Shown piece after piece: positions 9,199 to 12,908 of a stretch of 12,908 nucleotides of DNA. The stretch lies in assembly GCF_001949145.1 (NCBI RefSeq), contig NW_019091627.1, positions 320,301 through 333,208 on the forward strand. Reading direction: 5' to 3'. The position numbers and the translations under genes were made by a program. This stretch comes from Acanthaster planci. Lineage: Eukaryota > Echinodermata > Asteroidea > Valvatida > Acanthasteridae. Within the stretch, counting starts at the first letter, position 1, and every line of letters begins with the position of its first letter. The notes beneath the pieces are model-generated. The model saw nothing but the letters and a program-made list of their open reading frames with translations. It searched no databases and was not told where the DNA came from.

Positions 9199-9470
9199 AT
9201 ATTAACGTCAACCAACCCTCAACCACCAATACGTGTAGTAAATAACAACCCCATTAACCATAAACATTTACCAAATAAACATCAACCTACCATCAACCAT
9301 GAGCAGTAAATAACCCCGTTAACCATAACCATTTACCATGTTAACTTAACCAACTATTAAACAGTAACAAAAATTAACAATTCTATTAACGGCGTAAACC
9401 TCAAGTAACCCCAACCATTACCAAACAAATATTACCCCCTATTAAATCATTTGCCAGTTAACCATTTCTT
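9199..9470 (+). repeat. Degenerate AACCAT-rich, G-poor tract (copy A)
   Basis: The tract is built from loosely repeated AACCAT, TTAACC and TTTACC words with very few G on this strand. It looks like an old, decayed simple repeat with strong strand asymmetry. No coding frame is visible. Confidence 0.6.
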
Positions 9471-10137
9471 AATTCAAATGAGGAAAATGATCCGTCAAAA
9501 TGCTACAAAAGACTTTAAAAATACGTGCAGTTTATGTACTTCACTACGCAAAATGTGCTCGTTTGTATTAAAAAAAAGTCAACAGGACGTTTGTTAAACT
9601 TGTCGTAAATCAAATTTCAAACAAGTTTTTAAAAATCTTATAAATGCCGAAACCGGGTATTTTGGGGTAAGGTTTCTTTGAAGCCTGACCTTAAATCAGT
9701 TCCAGAAGGTTTCTTGGATAAAATAAATACATAGTCTTCAACGAACGTGGGAAGTCAACATTATCTGCCGCAGAGGTCCCTGAGCTTTGACTTTGACTTT
9801 GAGAGATGAAAAGGGAGGAATTCGTGGACAANGAAAGCAAACACAACAAAGAGAACAATTCAATTTGGAAGGGGGAAAAATCAAGTTGTTTACTTAGAAA
9901 ACACAAGAATTTTCTGAACAGTTCCATAGGGTTTGTGCAGAGTGTCAAGCGGCGTCCGTATGTAGAACCCCCCCCCGTCAATCAGAAAACCACTCGGACT
10001 ACACAATAGGTAGCGAAATTAGAGACCTGGCAAGTACACCATCAGGGACGCGAAGACATGAAACCAGATATAGATTCTTTTGTGAAATTCGTATAGTCAG
10101 GGTCGTTGTCTGTTTGTCAAGTGCAAAAGCAGTCACT

Positions 10138-10262
10138 ATTGGTCCAAGGTCATATAAACTTCCCAAATTACGTGTGCTTTTCCTTTTACACAGAGGGTCG
10201 TGGAGCCATTTTGTGGAAGATTTTTGAAGAAAGATTGAAAGTTTATCTGTTTAGCAAATAAA
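10138..10262 (+). other. Same promoter- or terminal-exon-like block in copy B
   Basis: ATTGG (10138-10142), TATAAA (10153-10158), the acceptor-like tract, the short open frame (one Val to Phe change) and AATAAA (10257-10262) are all retained. The longer open frame upstream in copy A (from 8219) is disrupted here by the ~20-base length difference, so only the short exon-like part is shared. Confidence 0.2.
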
Positions 10263-10508
10263 TACTTGCAGGGTCCTAACAGCAGGGATTGAACCAACGT
10301 AGAGGTGGCATCTCCAATTCTAAAATTTATGAAGCTGTTGACTTTTAAGATAAAATTGGGATGGAATGTAAGGTTCTGTCCCAGAGTCCTTAAATTAGAT
10401 TAGAGCTACTGAGGATTTGGGGAATGATTTAAAAAATGTTTTTGTCAATTTACAGATGATTCATGTGCACCTTGATATCAATTGGCGAGGGAGGCTGGAA
10501 GCAACACT

Positions 10509-10574
10509 CCCATAAAGAGCCCACATAGCGCCCACAAAGAGTCCACACAGAGCCCACAAAGAGTCCACATGGAG
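10509..10574 (+). repeat. 11-bp minisatellite, six units (copy B)
   Basis: Six consecutive 11-mers fit YCCAYAnAGAG: CCCATAAAGAG, CCCACATAGCG, CCCACAAAGAG, TCCACACAGAG, CCCACAAAGAG and TCCACATGGAG. They alternate in pairs, suggesting a 22-bp higher-order unit. The net length difference from copy A across this site is 36 bases, which keeps a minus-strand frame open in both copies. Confidence 0.85.
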
Positions 10575-10891
10575 CTCGTATGAAGAATGTTGCGGTGAAG
10601 ATGCCTGCATAATCAAACTCAATGCAACAAGATTCTGCCATTTGAACTGGAAGTGAGACAATGGACCCTACGATCAGACAAGATCGTTGAGCTTGCCATA
10701 ATCCAGCATTAGCCAGCCACATTGAACGAATTGAACCTGATATTGGCTTATTTTTAAAATAAAAGCCAGTTCTGATCTTTCTGATATACTGACTCGCTAT
10801 GCATCAATTGAGGGTCATGTCAGTAAATAGTACTTTGAGATCATTTCCTCATAGCCATGAAAACAATCCCATCAGTCACCCTCCATAAGCC

Positions 10892-11150
10892 ATATTAACC
10901 TCAACCAACCCTCAACCACCAAAACGTGTAGTAAATAACAAACCCCATTAACCATAACCATTTACCAAATAAACCTCAACCAACCATCAACCATGAGCAG
11001 TAAATAACCCCGTTAACCATAACCATTTACCATGTTAACTTAACCAACCACTAACCATTAACAAAAATTCCATTAACGGCATAAACCTCAAGTAACCCCA
11101 ACCATTACCAAACAAATATTATTATTAAATCATTTGCCAGTAAACCATTT
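10892..11150 (+). repeat. Degenerate AACCAT-rich, G-poor tract (copy B)
   Basis: This is the counterpart of the copy A tract, with the same AACCAT/TTAACC/TTTACC words and small indels (for example ATTATTATT in place of ATTACCCCCT near 11118). Confidence 0.6.
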
Positions 11151-11596
11151 CTTAATTCAAATGAGGAAAATGATCCGTCAAAATGCTACAAAAGACTTTA
11201 AAAATACGTGCAGTCTATGTACTTCACTACGCAAAATGTGCTCCTTTGTATTAAAAAAAAGTCAACAGGACGTTTGTTAAACTTGTCGTAAATCAAATTT
11301 CAAACAAGTTTTTAAAAATCTTATAAATGCCGAAACCAGGTATTTGGGGGGGGGGAGGTTTCTTTGAAGCCCGACCTTAAATCAGTTCCAGAAGGTTTCT
11401 TGGATAAAATAAATACATGGTCTTTACCAAACGAGGGAAATCAAGATTATCTGCCGCAGTGGACTCTTTGACTTTGACTTTGAGAGATGAAAAGGGAGGA
11501 ATTCGTGGACATGACACAAGCCAGTGATTGAATAGAGAAAGCTGTCTTGAAGAAAACAGAACAATGTCAGTGAGGAAAAGATGGAGAGGATTCTGA

Positions 11597-12585
11597 ATGA
11601 TGTACTGGAAAGAATGGCTTATGTCTGGAATCAGTCCCACTGCAGCTATTGTCGTTCAACTTGAAGGAATATCCATAGAGGTGAGAATTACTCATTACAG
11701 ATATTCAGTCTTTTTATAGCACTTCACCCAGAGATTCTGCAGTTTTGAGTGTCTGAGGGCAGTACCCGTAGCAACCAAACCGCTGTACCTGTAGCGACCA
11801 AAGAACTGGCCGCATGACCGCTGGTGTTATGAACAAAATGCCAAACTCGAGTGTGTCGCACATTTTGTACACTCTGGTTCAGAGCTTCATGTGAGCAAAC
11901 TTATCTCAAAAAGTGATCATTTGAATAAGTGCTGATAAATTCTCCACTGATTTCTGATTTACATAGACCTAGTTTTAATATATAAAATAATCAGTCACCG
12001 CTTCAATCGGAATCTGTGGCATAGGTGTTGTACAACAAATATTGACTGCTGAATTTTCTTGTGGTGCAGGAAAGCGAGCCTCCTGATATGAGGTGATCCA
12101 TTTAACATCGTCTTTTAAGGTCAAGCTGTCGATATCATTTGCTGACGAATGAAATAAAATACCATAAAATGCACTCTAAGCTCTTAAATGTACCCATGAT
12201 TTCTTTAATCAATCATTGTCATTACGTCCTTGATTCGCGTATAATTTGTTTACTTTCTCATTAATATCTGTTAATGTAAAATGAATGCTTTTCGTTTCTA
12301 CAGGGACCACGTTCTACTGAATCACTGAATCAGTGGAGGCAAGGAAACTGGAAATTTGGTACAAGGTAAGTTATCACCAAGAGACCCTGCTTGTCTAAAC
12401 CAATTCGTCCATCGCGCTATTGAATATATTTTTTACTTTTCAATGTCTCAATGCTTGATTGACTTTGCTTCATTTTGCAGGATTCATCCGATGTGGGACA
12501 AAGGGGTTGTTGGTTTAAACGGTACAACAGCAGATGGGCCATCCCAAGTAGAGACCGGGGAATTCAAGACTTGCATGTTCATAAG
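11597..12585 (+). CDS. Candidate three-exon gene of unknown function, 3' partial (11597-11680, 12304-12365, 12481-12585)
   Basis: Not recognised. A possible first coding exon begins with ATG at 11597, directly after an in-frame TGA (11594-11596), and ends in GAG before GTGAGA (11681). The second exon follows TTTCTACAG and ends before GTAAGT (12366). The third follows TTCATTTTGCAG and ends before GTGAGG (12586). The phases fit (0, then 2, then 2), giving 83 in-frame residues: 28 from the first exon, then GPRSTESLNQWRQGNW..., then IHPMWDKGVVGLNGTTADG... The second exon is open only in this frame, which supports the chain. No signal peptide, membrane span or domain is evident. A 23-base possible microexon (12070-12092) would break the frame. 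The last two exons are better supported than the first; all could be non-coding RNA exons. Confidence 0.35.
11762..11802 (+). repeat. Short direct repeat, two 18-bp units
   Basis: GTACCCGTAGCAACCAAA (11762-11779) and GTACCTGTAGCGACCAAA (11785-11802) differ at two positions and have a 23-base period. They lie in the first putative intron of the candidate gene. The function is unknown. Confidence 0.6.
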
Positions 12586-12908
12586 GTGAGGTAACCATTT
12601 CTTACAGGCGTGAACATGCACAAGAACCCCGGATCATAGCAACTAGGCGTGGTAAAGTAGCCCTTCGTTTTTTGTCTAAGCAAAGTTGAAACCTCTTTTT
12701 CAACTTTGCTTTTTGAACCATTTGGGGAGTCTGAAAGCATTGAAAGAAAGGCTTTTGAGAGCATTTTTTTCTGGTATTTTCCCATGTTTGGTAACTGGTC
12801 CACAACTTTGCCAAGAGGCCAATGGCGGAAAAAAATATGTTTTATTGACATTGGTTTTGAAAACTTAATGTAGAATTCAAATCGATTTTCTGATGTTTGC
12901 CAAGGTTC
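12586..12908. other. Right-edge sequence, probably intron of the candidate gene
   Basis: Apart from the hairpin, no exon with both splice sites or recognisable coding is seen. A CTTACAG acceptor-like word at 12601-12607 is too close to the preceding donor to define an intron. The open frames on both strands here cover the hairpin and look incidental. Confidence 0.4.
12678..12711. other. Perfect 14-bp inverted repeat (hairpin)
   Basis: AAGCAAAGTTGAAA (12678-12691) and its exact reverse complement TTTCAACTTTGCTT (12698-12711) flank a six-base CCTCTT loop. It could be the end of a foldback element or a structured RNA. No partner end is seen before the window closes. Confidence 0.7.

Larger units (their letters stand above)
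8120..9833 (+). repeat. Tandem segmental duplication, copy A (~1.7 kb)
   Basis: The sequence from AAAGCAAACACAACAAAGAG at 8120 through GGAATTCGTGGACA at 9831 recurs in the same order and orientation from 9834. I count about eight substitutions in the first ~290 aligned bases, roughly 97% identity. Copy A has an extra ~20 bases near 8408-8427, a 35-bp unit repeated twice (9129-9198), and a shorter 11-bp minisatellite than copy B. No recognised protein, terminal inverted repeats or long terminal repeats are seen, so this is a duplicated segment rather than an identifiable transposon. Confidence 0.92.
9834..11513 (+). repeat. Tandem segmental duplication, copy B (~1.7 kb)
   Basis: This is the second head-to-tail copy, abutting copy A. 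It ends with the same GGAATTCGTGGACATGA words at 11511-11514 before unique sequence. Compared with copy A it has six instead of two to three 11-bp units (10509-10574), one instead of two 35-bp units, a shorter stretch near 10118, and a G10 run at about 11346-11355 where copy A has G4. The left flank of A (ATCACAAAGC) and the right flank of B (GACACAAGCC) share CACAA, a possible microhomology at the breakpoint. Confidence 0.92.

Noticed and set aside
9691-10009. Open frames on both strands across the copy A/B junction
   Set aside because: They are created by joining the two copies, contain the N, and have no counterpart at the ends of the duplication.
9129-11150. CRISPR-like array or telomeric repeat
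   Set aside because: The repeats are degenerate simple words without constant spacers, the context is an animal genome, and the words do not match TTAGGG.
8120-11513. Copies A and B as the two LTRs of a retroelement
   Set aside because: They abut with no internal region between them, show no TG...CA ends, primer-binding site or polyprotein, and no flanking target duplication is clear.
12070-12092. 23-base microexon between GTGGTGCAG and GTGATC
   Set aside because: Including it brings the next exon into a frame with an early stop, and both splice sites are only moderate. It is noted only as an alternative.
12579-12851. Minus-strand 90-residue open frame at the right edge
   Set aside because: It runs through the perfect hairpin, has biased composition and overlaps the better-supported plus-strand exon only at its end.

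Overview
The window looks like nuclear DNA of an animal, probably an invertebrate. It holds a spliced RING/B-box/coiled-coil/NHL (TRIM-like) gene with a GTAAGT...AG intron, a decayed non-LTR retrotransposon, long gene-poor spacers and a recent tandem duplication. Expanded B-box/NHL gene families and this style of retroelement suit an amphioxus-like, hemichordate, echinoderm or lophotrochozoan genome. The sequence alone does not settle the species.

Layout: (1) Positions 1-2951 carry the 3' part of a TRIM/NHL gene on the + strand. Exon 1-1067 encodes two B-boxes, a coiled coil and the first NHL blade. A 1249-bp intron follows, and exon 2317-2951 encodes the other five blades and the stop. The RING end lies off the left edge. 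(2) About 2954-5690 is a 5'-truncated, heavily mutated non-LTR retrotransposon in the same orientation. It starts almost at the TRIM stop codon and ends in AATAAA plus a short A/T-rich tail. (3) Positions 5691-8119 have no convincing gene but contain regulatory-looking sites: a DR1 nuclear-receptor-type site, a cluster of perfect palindromes, a CTCF-like core and a hairpin. (4) Positions 8120-9833 and 9834-11513 are two head-to-tail copies of a roughly 1.7-kb unit, about 97% alike where counted by eye. They differ in internal minisatellite copy number, and the only ambiguous base (N, 9832) sits at their junction. (5) Positions 11597-12585 contain three phase-compatible candidate exons of an unrecognised gene running off the right side. 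A perfect 14-bp hairpin lies further on.

The TRIM-like protein is a probable E3 ubiquitin ligase or scaffold. Its six-bladed NHL propeller appears complete, so the retroelement probably replaced 3' UTR rather than truncating the protein. Canonical AATAAA signals downstream of its stop lie only within the retroelement, so the element may supply its poly(A) site. No new multi-gene system is visible. The points most worth checking are the insertion at the stop codon, the reality of the tandem duplication, and the unrecognised three-exon gene.
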